The position numbers and the translations under genes are program-made. Under the pieces are notes generated by a model that saw only the letters and a program-made list of their open reading frames with translations, searched no databases and was not told the DNA's origin. A stretch of DNA of 64,000 bases, from NCBI RefSeq assembly GCF_050314555.1, contig NZ_JBNPNH010000006.1:1-64000 (forward strand), read 5' to 3'. This document shows positions 33,463-41,564 of the stretch, piece after piece (the first letter of the stretch is position 1; each line of letters starts with the position of its first letter). This stretch comes from Spyradosoma sp004558035. GTDB lineage: Bacteria > Verrucomicrobiota > Verrucomicrobiia > Opitutales > UBA953.

Positions 33463-33786
33463 CCCCGGTTGCGAATACCGGTGCAAGCACAATTTTTGAC
33501 CACGGAAAAGCACTGAATTTCAACAAAGGTTTAACGCAAAGAACGCAAAGCAGCACAGAGTTTTCAGGAAAGCGAGCCGCTACGCGCCCCGCGTGATGTC
33601 GTTTACCCGAGATTCGTGAAAATTCGTGTCAATTCGTGGTCAAAAAACTTTCTTTAACTTCCTTTGACTTTGCGGCCAAAGTCTTCGCGTTCTTTGCGTT
33701 GAAGATTAAACTTATATTTGATTGTTTGACAAAACGTGATGAATAAAGGGCTGGAAGGCGTTCCCCCTCGGTATTCGCAACCGGGG
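33463..33786. repeat. inverted-repeat-bounded segment upstream of the PATR/PEP-CTERM gene
   Basis: Perfect 18-base arms CCCCGGTTGCGAATACCG (33463-33480) and its complement (33769-33786) enclose 288 bases and end 46 bases before the surface-protein gene at 33833. Compared with the arms at 20637-20904, three positions differ (TAA there, GCG here), and they differ in both arms together, so pairing or site identity has been kept. The left interior (GCAAGCACAATTTTTGACCA) is shared with the first element. The rest of the interior is degenerate CCTTTGACTTTGCGG-type repeat. This element fills most of the 443-base gap between nrdG and the next gene; no gene was seen there. Confidence 0.75.
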
Positions 33787-33832
33787 TAGGATTGCGGAAA
33801 AATTCAACGAAAACCAAAAACATATTCACACA

Positions 33833-36301
33833 ATGAAAACATCAAAATTGCTTATCACTTCGCTCCTCGCCGCCGCCGCGATGGGGGCTGACGCGTTCGC
33901 GGACTCGACGCCGCTTCTGCCGGAGCTTACTTCGATTTCCCGAGTAAGCTCATCTTCCAAACCGACCGGCTGGAACGCCGACATCGGGAGCAGCTCCATT
34001 TCAGCTACGGTGGTCAATTCTGATTTGACTGCATTGACCGATCTTCAGAACTCTGGGTGGCATTGGGGACTTGGAGGACTTTCAGCTTCAACGGATTATG
34101 GTATTTCTAACGACGTTTCGGTCAACACTGGAAACGGCGGATTTACTTTCACGGGGCGCAAGGCTTTCCAAGGAGAATTCGTCTCCGCGACGATTGACGT
34201 GTCCTCTCTGCTCGGCGAGGGCGTCGACAGCGGGAAGGTCGAGTTGAACATCTCGTTTGACGCCGCCGGGCAAAGCTCCGCGAGCTTCTCGGTTTGGAGC
34301 TGGAATTCGGCGGGCGGCGCGACGGAAATCTACAAAACCATCGGATTTCCCGCGACTGCGCAGACGATTGATTTTTCCAAAAACGTGGTGCTGTCGAGCT
34401 CAGACAAGCTCTTCGTCGTCTGGAACGACAACTCCGGCGGCTCGTCCAACACCATCACCAATCTGACGTCCTCCTATGCGGTGTCCACCAATTACGCGAC
34501 GCTTTATTGGCGCGGAGGCGACGCCACGTGGAGCTCGACTTCCACGACGTGGAACGCGACCAGCTCGGAAACGATCGGCAACGTCGCGGCGACATCGTTT
34601 GATGACGTTATTTTCGATTCGTCCGCGACCGTTGCGGTTGATTCCGGAGGCGTCGCGGTGGACACGCTGGCGATTTCTTCGGGAACGGTTTCGTTTTCCG
34701 GCGGCGCAGTCGCGGTGAAATCCGGACTTGCGCTGAGCGATGGCACGACGCTTTCCCTCAATGGTACGAGCGTCAATACGGGTTCCGGCACGACGACGAT
34801 CGGCGCGAACGCTCAGCTCACCGTTTCCGGCGACGGAGCGTTGAACACGACCATTACTTCCGTCGGCTCGAATGCTCAACTGGTGCTCGGCGGCACGGGC
34901 GCGAACGCAGTGACGCTGAACGGCGCAATCGGCGCGGGCGCAGCCGTCAACGTCTCTTCGGGTACGCTTTCGGGAACGATTACTTCCGTCGGCTCGAATG
35001 CTCAACTGGTGCTCGGCGGCACGGGCGCGAACGCAGTGACGCTGAACGGCGCAATCGGCGCGGGCGCAGCCGTCAATGTTTCTTCGGGAACGCTTTCGGG
35101 AACAATTACGTCCATGGGCTTGGGTTCGTCGCTGACGCTTGCGGGAACGGATGCGAACAACAAATCGACCGTTTCCATTTCCGGGGGGAAGAAGCTTTCT
35201 GGAAGTCTTACCATCGGCAATGCGACGGTGAACGTTTCCGCTCAAAATGACACGTTCGACTGGGGGAACAATACCAGAGACCAGCTTATCGTCTTGAACG
35301 AAGGCGGGACGCTCAATTTCGGAGAGAAAAGGCAGTCGCTCAATTCCAGAGTGAAGTTCACGCTTAAAGGCGGCACAATCATAGGTGCGGGTGATGCCGA
35401 TGGAGCGATGGACTTTTATAAGGAAAACACTGTCAAGGTTACGGCGGATTCTTCAATCGAAGCGTCGATTCGTTTGCGCTCCGACGGCGGAAGCGGAGAT
35501 TTGACTTTCGATGTCGATGACGGAGCGACGCTCACGGTTTCCGGCGTCATCAACAAGAAGAAGGATAATAATACCCGAAAGATCGTGAAAACCGGCTACG
35601 GGAAGATGATTCTGAGCGGGGATAATTCCAATTACAGCAACGGCGGTTTTTCAATTCAAAAGGGCACCTTGGTCGCGCAGAGCGCGACTGCGCTCGGCTC
35701 GGGTGCAATCGCGATCGCGAACGTGGGAACGCTCGAACTCGCCGCCGCGACGGGAACGTTTTCCAACGTGATTTCCGGTGCGGGCGCAATCAAGAAGACG
35801 GGCACGGGAACGGTGACGCTCGCGGGCGAGAACATCTACACGGGCAGCACGACAATCGAGCGGGGCGTGCTCGTCGCGGCGCACGCGAGCGCGCTCGGCG
35901 CTTCGACGGCGACGACGACGGTCAATTCCGGCGGCGTTCTGAAGATTGCCGTTAACGGCGGGCTGACGGCGGGCACGGTGACGCTCAACCAAGGCGCGCT
36001 GCTCGCGATTGATCTGACGGCGTATTCGAACGTCGAGGAAGGAACGGCGCTGACGATTATTTCTTCGAGCGCGATTTCGTTCAATTCGCAGGAATTTTCT
36101 TCGGATCTCATGGAGAACACGTTCTTCGACTTGGAGAATTCCAATCTCGGTTCTTGGTCGAGTTATCTGCGCGAATGGTCTTACGACGGCTCGACGCTTT
36201 CGTTGACCATGACGATTCCGGAGCCGAGCACGTTCGGGCTGTTGGCGGGGCTCGGGGCGCTCGCGCTCGCGGGAACACGCCGACGCCGGAAGAAAGCTTA
36301 A
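33833..36301 (+). CDS. autotransporter-type beta-repeat surface protein with PEP-CTERM anchor
   Basis: An 822-residue exported protein. The signal peptide is MKTSKLLITSLLAAAAMGADA with cleavage near AFA. Residues about 340-424 hold two identical 42-residue repeats encoded by 126-base tandem DNA copies. The region around residues 635-690 matches the PATR motif of autotransporter-associated strands (GAGAIKKTGTGTVTLAGENI, then YTGSTTIERGVL), which forms a beta-helix. The C-terminus is a PEP-CTERM anchor (IPEPSTFGLLAGLG, hydrophobic helix, RRRRKKA) almost identical to the one at 21690-21780. It has no autotransporter barrel, so it is probably sorted to the surface by exosortase. It is preceded by an inverted-repeat element and followed by terminators. 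Confidence 0.88.
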   Translation: MKTSKLLITSLLAAAAMGADAFADSTPLLPELTSISRVSSSSKPTGWNADIGSSSISATVVNSDLTALTDLQNSGWHWGLGGLSASTDYGISNDVSVNTGNGGFTFTGRKAFQGEFVSATIDVSSLLGEGVDSGKVELNISFDAAGQSSASFSVWSWNSAGGATEIYKTIGFPATAQTIDFSKNVVLSSSDKLFVVWNDNSGGSSNTITNLTSSYAVSTNYATLYWRGGDATWSSTSTTWNATSSETIGNVAATSFDDVIFDSSATVAVDSGGVAVDTLAISSGTVSFSGGAVAVKSGLALSDGTTLSLNGTSVNTGSGTTTIGANAQLTVSGDGALNTTITSVGSNAQLVLGGTGANAVTLNGAIGAGAAVNVSSGTLSGTITSVGSNAQLVLGGTGANAVTLNGAIGAGAAVNVSSGTLSGTITSMGLGSSLTLAGTDANNKSTVSISGGKKLSGSLTIGNATVNVSAQNDTFDWGNNTRDQLIVLNEGGTLNFGEKRQSLNSRVKFTLKGGTIIGAGDADGAMDFYKENTVKVTADSSIEASIRLRSDGGSGDLTFDVDDGATLTVSGVINKKKDNNTRKIVKTGYGKMILSGDNSNYSNGGFSIQKGTLVAQSATALGSGAIAIANVGTLELAAATGTFSNVISGAGAIKKTGTGTVTLAGENIYTGSTTIERGVLVAAHASALGASTATTTVNSGGVLKIAVNGGLTAGTVTLNQGALLAIDLTAYSNVEEGTALTIISSSAISFNSQEFSSDLMENTFFDLENSNLGSWSSYLREWSYDGSTLSLTMTIPEPSTFGLLAGLGALALAGTRRRRKKA
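34853..35104 (+). repeat. two tandem 126-bp repeats within the surface-protein gene
   Basis: Copies at 34853-34978 and 34979-35104 are almost identical at DNA level and encode ITSVGSNAQLVLGG and the following 28 residues twice. A third copy begins at 35105 but diverges after a few codons. Their near identity suggests recent duplication or gene conversion. Confidence 0.9.
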
Positions 36302-36329
36302 AAAGTTTAGGAGTGGAGGAGTTTAGGAG

Positions 36330-36361
36330 TTTAAAAGGTAATTACTTTTCAACCTTTTAAA
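36330..36361 (+). terminator. possible terminator hairpin behind the PATR gene
   Basis: TTTAAAAGG (36330-36338) pairs with CCTTTTAAA (36353-36361); flanking GGAGT and ACTCC extend the pairing imperfectly. There is no direct T run, so this is a weak call. Confidence 0.4.
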
Positions 36362-36424
36362 TCTTCTCTACTCCTCGACTTTTTCTCATCCATTTTTTTC
36401 ATAGTGTGTGTTAGTTAGTGTGTG

Positions 36425-36459
36425 CGTCCCCGGGGAGAAATCCTCGGGGACGTTTTTTT
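36425..36459 (+). terminator. rho-independent terminator
   Basis: CGTCCCCGGGGA pairs with TCCTCGGGGACG with one mismatch around a short loop, followed by seven T at 36453-36459. It is the strongest terminator after the PATR surface-protein gene. Confidence 0.8.
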
Positions 36460-36507
36460 GTGCGCCTTGGGAGCGGAGACGTCCTCGTCTCCGTCGCGGC
36501 GGCGCGC

Positions 36508-36820
36508 GAAAAGGAACAGGGATTTCGGGGATTTTAAGGGATTGGATTCACTCCCGCGGGAACGCGCGCCGCGAGACGTCGGACGCTTCGGGCGGTTGCG
36601 CCTTTCAGGCGCGGCGCATGTGCACTCTCTTCCCCAAGCGCGCGTTGCCGCGCGCATGGGGTTACATTTGTTTCGCCCCGTCGGGGCGGTGAAGTTTCCG
36701 TTCGCGGTTTTTCGCAGGGCAAGCGGGACGCGTACCCTCCGTTCCCCTGTTTCTTCGTTCCTCTGTGTTAAAGAGCTTAAAGGGGAAGTTTGTGCGGGCG
36801 GATTTCGAGGAAGCGGCAGG
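36508..36820 (+). repeat. dispersed intergenic repeat, copy 2
   Basis: GGAACAGGGATTTCGGGGAT at the start, CCGTTCCCCTGTTTC near 36742, then GAGCTTAAAGGGG and TTTGTGCGGGCGGATTTCGA near the end, in the same order as at 26514-26655 but with about 170 extra bases in the middle. It fills the 656-base gap before the gene at 36958. Several short open frames here are not supported as genes. Confidence 0.7.
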
Positions 36821-36957
36821 TAAGCGAAGCGTGGAACCATGTCGCTTCCCCTCTAAAAACTTTTCTTTGACTTCGCGGTTTTTCTTTGCGTTTTCGCGGG
36901 AGAAAAATTTCCGTGACCGGCTTGCGTGTTTTCCGCGTCTGAAAAAATCGGGCGCGC

Positions 36958-37734
36958 TCAGTCGCGTTTCTTGGGCTTGCGGCCGCGGCGTTTCTTCTCG
37001 GGCTTGATCGGCATGTCCTCTTCGTCGTCGTCCTCGCCGTCGAAGTCGTCGGCGTCCGCGTCGTCGTCGTCGCCCCAGTTCGCGCCTTCACCGCCTTCGA
37101 GATCCTTGTCGTCGATTTCGGCGATGTCCTTGACGGCGGAGAAATCCTCTTCGCTCTTGGCCTTGAGCTTTTCTTCGTTGTCGTCGGTGCCGCTGATTTC
37201 GAATCCGTCGGGAACGAACTCGAGAATGTCGATGATTTCGCGGAAGAGGTGCGTGGCGCGGCCTTCCATGAACGCCTGCGTCTGCGCGTCGCGGATCTGC
37301 TCTTCGAGTTCGGTCGTGGTGAATTTCTGCTCGAACTCGATCTTGTCGTTCAGATAATTCACGCGCAGCTTGGTGATGTGCGCGAGGAAGTCTGCGTAAA
37401 CGGAGCTGTTTTCGTCGAGCGTGTCGGGCAGCGCGAAGAGCTCTTCGTCCGTGTCGAAGAAGGTTTCGTTGACGCGGACGAGGCGCGCGGTCTTGTCCGG
37501 ATTGATTTTCTGAAGCTGGAAAGGAATGAAGGCGTTTTCGACGATGTCGGTCGAGAGCCCGTAGTCGCGCATCCCGTCGAGCAGGTCGAGGATGTAGCTC
37601 ATCTGTCGCGGATCGATGATGGAGAGCGAGTCGATGTCCCACTGCACGGGAATGCTGAGCTCCTTCACCCACCAGTTCATGTCGTCGCCGAAGCGGATTT
37701 CGCACCAGGTCAGTTGAGGCGTGTCGTTTTTCAT
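36958..37734 (-). CDS. conserved-looking protein of unknown function with acidic and basic tails
   Basis: A 258-residue cytosolic protein starting at ATG 37734 (MKNDTPQLTWCEIRF). Residues 1-190 look like a folded mixed alpha/beta domain (NWWVKELSIPVQWDIDSL, IDILEFVPDGFEISG). After that comes a strongly acidic low-complexity stretch (DDDDADADDFDGEDDDEED), then a basic end (KKRRGRKPKKRD) resembling an AT-hook. I recognise no family. The AT-hook-like end could bind DNA, with the acidic stretch as a flexible linker. It follows an OmpA-type gene on the same strand with a terminator between them. Confidence 0.75.
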   Translation of the reverse strand: MKNDTPQLTWCEIRFGDDMNWWVKELSIPVQWDIDSLSIIDPRQMSYILDLLDGMRDYGLSTDIVENAFIPFQLQKINPDKTARLVRVNETFFDTDEELFALPDTLDENSSVYADFLAHITKLRVNYLNDKIEFEQKFTTTELEEQIRDAQTQAFMEGRATHLFREIIDILEFVPDGFEISGTDDNEEKLKAKSEEDFSAVKDIAEIDDKDLEGGEGANWGDDDDADADDFDGEDDDEEDMPIKPEKKRRGRKPKKRD

Positions 37735-37752
37735 AGGAAAATTTTTCGTGTC

Positions 37753-37784
37753 AAAAAAACTCCGGAACGCGAGCGTGCCGGAGT
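37753..37784 (-). terminator. terminator of the OmpA-type lipoprotein gene
   Basis: ACTCCGG (37759-37765) pairs with CCGGAGT (37778-37784). Read on the minus strand the stem is followed by seven T. It lies between the stop at 37803 and the next start at 37734. Confidence 0.75.
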
Positions 37785-37802
37785 TCGTTTTTCGGGAACG
37801 GT

Positions 37803-38363
37803 TCAGTTCGCGGCGTTGCCGTCCACGACGACGACTTTGCGGTCTTCGCGCACTTCGTCCTTCGTGCCGGCCTGGCGCGCGAACTGCTCGCCCATCGCCT
37901 GAATCTGCGCGGACTGCGCGCCGCCGATCTTGTTCAGGTAGGCCTTGACGGCGTTGGCGCGCTTGTCGGAGAGCGCCAGGTTGTAGTCCGCGGTGCCGAA
38001 GTAGTCGGAGTAGCCGACGACGTAGATGCCGTTCCCGCGGGTCTTGTCCGCGATCGCGTCGAGCTGCGCGCGCGCGTCGGCGTCCACGGAGAACTTGTCG
38101 AAGCCGAAATAAATCGTGCACAGCTTCGCTTCTTCGGGAATGGAGTTGGTCGCGAACCATTCGGCCGCCTTTTCATCGACGGAACGGGCGTCCGCGTCGG
38201 TGAGCTGATCGCCGGAAACGTCGTCGGATTCGACGGCGGAAATTTCGTTCTGTCCGCCGAGCGGGGCTTTGCGGGCGTTCGCGCCGTCGGTCGGGCCGCG
38301 GCTGGGCGTGCAGCCGACCGCGAGGGCGGCGAGGAGAATGAGTGCGAAATTGACGATTTTCAT
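37803..38363 (-). CDS. OmpA/Pal-type peptidoglycan-associated lipoprotein
   Basis: A 186-residue protein with a lipoprotein signal (MKIVNFALILLAALAVGC; lipobox AVGC) and a C-terminal OmpA domain. IYFGFDKFSVDADARAQLD corresponds to the start of the OmpA fold, and VVGYSDYFGTADYNLALSDKR to its peptidoglycan-binding segment (usually GHTD..G...YN..LS..RA). The aspartate and arginine that hold diaminopimelate are present. Such proteins tether the outer membrane to peptidoglycan; tolB and tol genes are not adjacent. ATG 38363 is chosen because the much longer open frame upstream overlaps priA in another frame. Confidence 0.85.
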   Translation of the reverse strand: MKIVNFALILLAALAVGCTPSRGPTDGANARKAPLGGQNEISAVESDDVSGDQLTDADARSVDEKAAEWFATNSIPEEAKLCTIYFGFDKFSVDADARAQLDAIADKTRGNGIYVVGYSDYFGTADYNLALSDKRANAVKAYLNKIGGAQSAQIQAMGEQFARQAGTKDEVREDRKVVVVDGNAAN

Positions 38364-38440
38364 GATGCGGAAATGAAATGTTAAAGCCCGTTTTCCCGCA
38401 AGCGAAAAAGGGGCAGGGCGGGGCGGAAACGCGCGGTCGC

Positions 38441-40729
38441 TCAGTTCACGTCGGCGGGATCGACGTCGAGGAGGTCGATCACGTCGGCGTCGCGCGGGAA
38501 CGCCGCGCGCAGACGGGAAATCGCGCCGACGACCGCGGGAACGCGCGCGCAGAAATACCACAGATGAAAGCGGAAGTTGTCCAGAATCTTTTCCGTGGGG
38601 CAGGGCGCGGGACCGCGGATTTCGACGAGCCCCGGCGCGTTTTTCTCGAAGAACTCCGTCCACGCCAGCGCCGCCGCCTCGACGCGGTCGCGGTCGGTCC
38701 CGCGGAAGACGTGGCGTATGAGGTGGCGCTCCGGCGGGTAGTGGAATTCGCGGCGGCGCTCCAGCTCGTCTTCGAGAAATTCGTCGAACTCGGCGCGCTT
38801 CGCGAACTGAATCGGCGGCGCGCTCGGCGTGAAGGTCTGCACGAGCACCTCGCCGTCGAGCTGCCCGCGTCCGGCGCGTCCGGCGACCTGGACGAGCAGC
38901 TGAAACGTGCGCTCCGCGGCGCGGAAGTCGGGCACGTGCAGCGAGAGATCCGCGTCGAGAATGCCCGCGAGCGTGACGCGCGGAAAATCCAGCCCCTTCG
39001 CGATCATCTGCGTGCCGAGCAGCACGTCGATTTCGCCCGCGCGGAAGCGTTCGAGAATCGAGCGGAACTCGTTCTTTTTCGCCATCGTGTCGGCGTCGAG
39101 CCGGACGACGCGCGCTTCCGGGAAACGCTGCGCGAGAATCTCCTCCGCGCGCTGCGTGCCGAAGCCGCGCTTGCGCACGTTTTCGGAGCCGCACGCGGGG
39201 CAGCGCGACGGCGCGGATTCCGTGTGGTCGCAGAGGTGGCAGCGCAGCGTGTTGTCCTCGCGGTGAAAGGTGAGCGCGCTCGAACAGTGCGGGCACTCGA
39301 CGACGTTCCCGCAGTCCGGGCAAATCAGCGCGCGGGAATAGCCGCGACGGTTGAGAAAGAGAATGCACTGCTCGTGCCCGGCGAGGCGCTCGGCGATCGC
39401 GTCGAGCATCGGCCGCGAGAACGTCGTCTGCCCCTGCATGTGGAGGATTTCGCGGCGCATGTCGATGACGCGCATCGGCGGGAACGGGCGGTCGTCCACG
39501 CGCTTCAGAATGCGGTTCAGCACGTATTTTCCGACGCGCGCGTTGTAGAAGCTTTCCAGCGAAGGCGTCGCCGAACCGAGCACGCAGACGGCGCCGAGCA
39601 GGTGCGCGCGATAGACGGCGACGTCGCGCCCGTGGTAGAACGGCGTCTCGCCTTGCTTGAACGAAGGCTCGTGCTCCTCGTCCACGACGATGAGCCGCAG
39701 ATCGCGCAGCGGCGCGAAGATCGCCGAGCGCGCGCCGACGAGCACGCGGGCGTTCCCGCGCGCCATGTCCATCCACGCGTCGAAGCGTTCGCCCGCGGAA
39801 AGATTGCTGTGCCAGACGACGATCCGCGTCCCGCAGTCGGCGAGGCGGGAACGCAGCCGCTCCACCGTCTGCGGCGTCAGCGCGACTTCGGGCACGAGAA
39901 AGATCGCGCTCCCGCCGGACGCGAGCGTCTTGCGGATCGCGCCGACGTAAACCTCCGTCTTGCCCGAGCCCGTCACGCCGTGCAGCAGGTGCGCGCGGAA
40001 TTTTCCCGCGTCGAGGCTGGCGGAAATCGAATCGAGCGCCGCCTGCTGTTCCGCGTTGAGCACGACGTCGCGCCGCGCGGGAACGCCCGCGCCGATGTCC
40101 GCGTAGGCGAGCCGCGACACGGGAACGGCGCTCTCCCGCGCGACGCCGGACAGCAGCAGCGCGTTCACGACCGCGGCGGAAAACGGGAGCGTGCCGCGCG
40201 GCGCGGCGCCGCGTTCCCGCAGAAATTCGTAGAGCTCCGCCTGCTTTTTCGCTCGCCTCTTCAGCGCCGCGAGCGCGTCCGCGTCGAGCTCGCGCGCAAG
40301 CGAAACTGTGCGCTCGAGCACCGGACGCACGCCCTGGCGCACCGCCGCGGGGAGCATCGTGAGCAGCACGGAATTGAGCGGCGCCGCATAGTAGCCGGCG
40401 ATCCATTCGCAGAGCTTTATCGCGTCGGGCGCGAGCACGGGAATGTCGTAGAGCAGCTCCGAAATCGCGCGGATCTTCTTCGCGAAGGCCGGATCCGGCG
40501 CGACGTCGGTCTCCCAGACGAGCCCGAGCGTCGTGCGCGAACCGAGCGGAATCCGCACGAGCGAGCCGAGCGCCGTCCTGCCCGCGAGCTCCGCGGGAAC
40601 GGCGTAGGCGTAGGCGCGCCCGCCGCCGTCGAAAGGCATCACGCGGACGCAGCGCGGCGCGTCCGCCGCGGGCTTTTCCTTCGCGGGAACGTCTTTCGAA
40701 AACGCGTTCGCGGGAAAGAGCTCATCCAT
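38441..40729 (-). CDS. priA: primosomal protein N' (replication restart helicase)
   Basis: A 762-residue superfamily 2 helicase that reloads the replisome at collapsed forks. An N-terminal 3'-DNA-binding domain (YAYAVPAELAGRTALGSLVRI) is followed by Walker A GVTGSGKTEVY near residue 247 and the DEEH box in VVDEEHEPSFKQ. The zinc-binding region is inserted between helicase lobes (CPDCGNVVECPHC, then CHLCDHTESAPSRCPACG). Helicase motifs LGTQMIAKGLDFP and VAGRAGRG come later. Length matches the family. The opposite strand has long open frames that are composition artefacts. Confidence 0.95.
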   Translation of the reverse strand: MDELFPANAFSKDVPAKEKPAADAPRCVRVMPFDGGGRAYAYAVPAELAGRTALGSLVRIPLGSRTTLGLVWETDVAPDPAFAKKIRAISELLYDIPVLAPDAIKLCEWIAGYYAAPLNSVLLTMLPAAVRQGVRPVLERTVSLARELDADALAALKRRAKKQAELYEFLRERGAAPRGTLPFSAAVVNALLLSGVARESAVPVSRLAYADIGAGVPARRDVVLNAEQQAALDSISASLDAGKFRAHLLHGVTGSGKTEVYVGAIRKTLASGGSAIFLVPEVALTPQTVERLRSRLADCGTRIVVWHSNLSAGERFDAWMDMARGNARVLVGARSAIFAPLRDLRLIVVDEEHEPSFKQGETPFYHGRDVAVYRAHLLGAVCVLGSATPSLESFYNARVGKYVLNRILKRVDDRPFPPMRVIDMRREILHMQGQTTFSRPMLDAIAERLAGHEQCILFLNRRGYSRALICPDCGNVVECPHCSSALTFHREDNTLRCHLCDHTESAPSRCPACGSENVRKRGFGTQRAEEILAQRFPEARVVRLDADTMAKKNEFRSILERFRAGEIDVLLGTQMIAKGLDFPRVTLAGILDADLSLHVPDFRAAERTFQLLVQVAGRAGRGQLDGEVLVQTFTPSAPPIQFAKRAEFDEFLEDELERRREFHYPPERHLIRHVFRGTDRDRVEAAALAWTEFFEKNAPGLVEIRGPAPCPTEKILDNFRFHLWYFCARVPAVVGAISRLRAAFPRDADVIDLLDVDPADVN

Positions 40730-41071
40730 GCCCGCGAACGCTAAAAATTTCCCCGCGGAAAGTAAAAATCAAAATCGCCGGAGAAGGCGCCGAAAAATTT
40801 TGCCGAAACGGCGGCGAAGGCTCACAATCCGCTTCATGATTGTCCATTGCCCCAAATGCAAGGCGGAATACGACGCCGACCCCGATTATTTCGGAAAAAT
40901 CTTCCGTTGCCGCTGCGGCGAGGAAGTGTCCGTTCCCGTGCCGCCGACGCCCGCGAAGGCGCCGGCGAAACCCGAGCCCGCGAGAGCTCCGGCTTCCGCG
41001 AAACCGGCGTTCACGCCTCGCCCCGCGGCGCCGAAACCCGCCGTCGCCTCCGAAGCCGCGAAACGCGTTCC
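38495..41071. repeat. dense cluster of the GGGAACG motif
   Basis: In 38441-41459 I count 13 copies of GGGAACG or its complement, near 38495, 38537, 39304, 39478, 39760, 39845, 40078, 40119, 40211, 40595, 40683, 40930 and 41065, in both orientations (eight GGGAACG, five CGTTCCC). Less than one is expected by composition. Most are flanked to give GCGGGAACGC. This stretch is an example of a pattern seen over the whole window. Confidence 0.85.
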
Positions 41072-41459
41072 CGCCGCCAAGACCGCGGGACCCGCTCCCG
41101 CGAAACCCGCCGCGAAGCCGGCGACGGCTGAACCCGCGAAGGAAGGCAAGGCGAACGCGCCCGCCGCCGCGAAGACCGAGCCGACCGTCTACGCCGTGTG
41201 GGCGAAGGCCGCCTGCGTCGTCGGGATCGTTTTCGAGGTCTTCAACACGCTCGCCTGGATCGGCGTGTTCTGGCTGACGCCGCCGCCGAATCCCGCGCCG
41301 CTCGCGCTTGGCGCGTCGTGCGCGGCGGGCATCTTTTTTCTGCTCGCGTGGAGCGTGACGACGGCGCTGATTCTGCTCGGCTTCGCCGCGTTGGCGGCGA
41401 TTTTCCGCACGGCGGACGCCGCGTGCCGCGCCTCGGGCTCGCGTCCGCTGCTGATGTGA
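40836..41459 (+). CDS. zinc-ribbon membrane protein of unknown function
   Basis: A 207-residue protein. ATG 40836 (MIVHCPKCKAEYDAD) gives an N-terminal zinc ribbon with CPKC and CRCG, as in MJ0042/FYDLN-type finger proteins. A long Pro/Ala/Lys linker (about residues 35-115) follows, then two membrane helices (AACVVGIVFEVFNTLAWIGVF and AGIFFLLAWSVTTALILLGF). Topology suggests a cytoplasmic ribbon tethered to the membrane. No function can be given. It is divergent from priA. Confidence 0.75.
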   Translation: MIVHCPKCKAEYDADPDYFGKIFRCRCGEEVSVPVPPTPAKAPAKPEPARAPASAKPAFTPRPAAPKPAVASEAAKRVPAAKTAGPAPAKPAAKPATAEPAKEGKANAPAAAKTEPTVYAVWAKAACVVGIVFEVFNTLAWIGVFWLTPPPNPAPLALGASCAAGIFFLLAWSVTTALILLGFAALAAIFRTADAACRASGSRPLLM

Positions 41460-41564
41460 AGGCGCGCGGCGCGGGAACGGAGAACGCGATTTCGAAGGGC
41501 GCAGAGCGTCTTCGCGCAGACTTTTCTTTTCCGAGGCGCGAAAAAGCGTTAAGCTCTCCGCATA

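Noticed and set aside
34853..35104. Tandem repeats considered as a CRISPR array
   Set aside because: The repeats are 126 bases, without unique spacers, in frame inside a surface-protein gene.
36408..36840. Several 60-140 residue frames in the gap after the PATR gene
   Set aside because: They overlap on both strands inside a dispersed repeat, with no ribosome binding site or recognisable sequence.
37803..40406. 867-residue minus-strand frame over priA
   Set aside because: Only its last 186 codons, from ATG 38363, are a real gene (the OmpA-type lipoprotein); the rest overlaps priA in another frame with Arg/Ala-rich translation.
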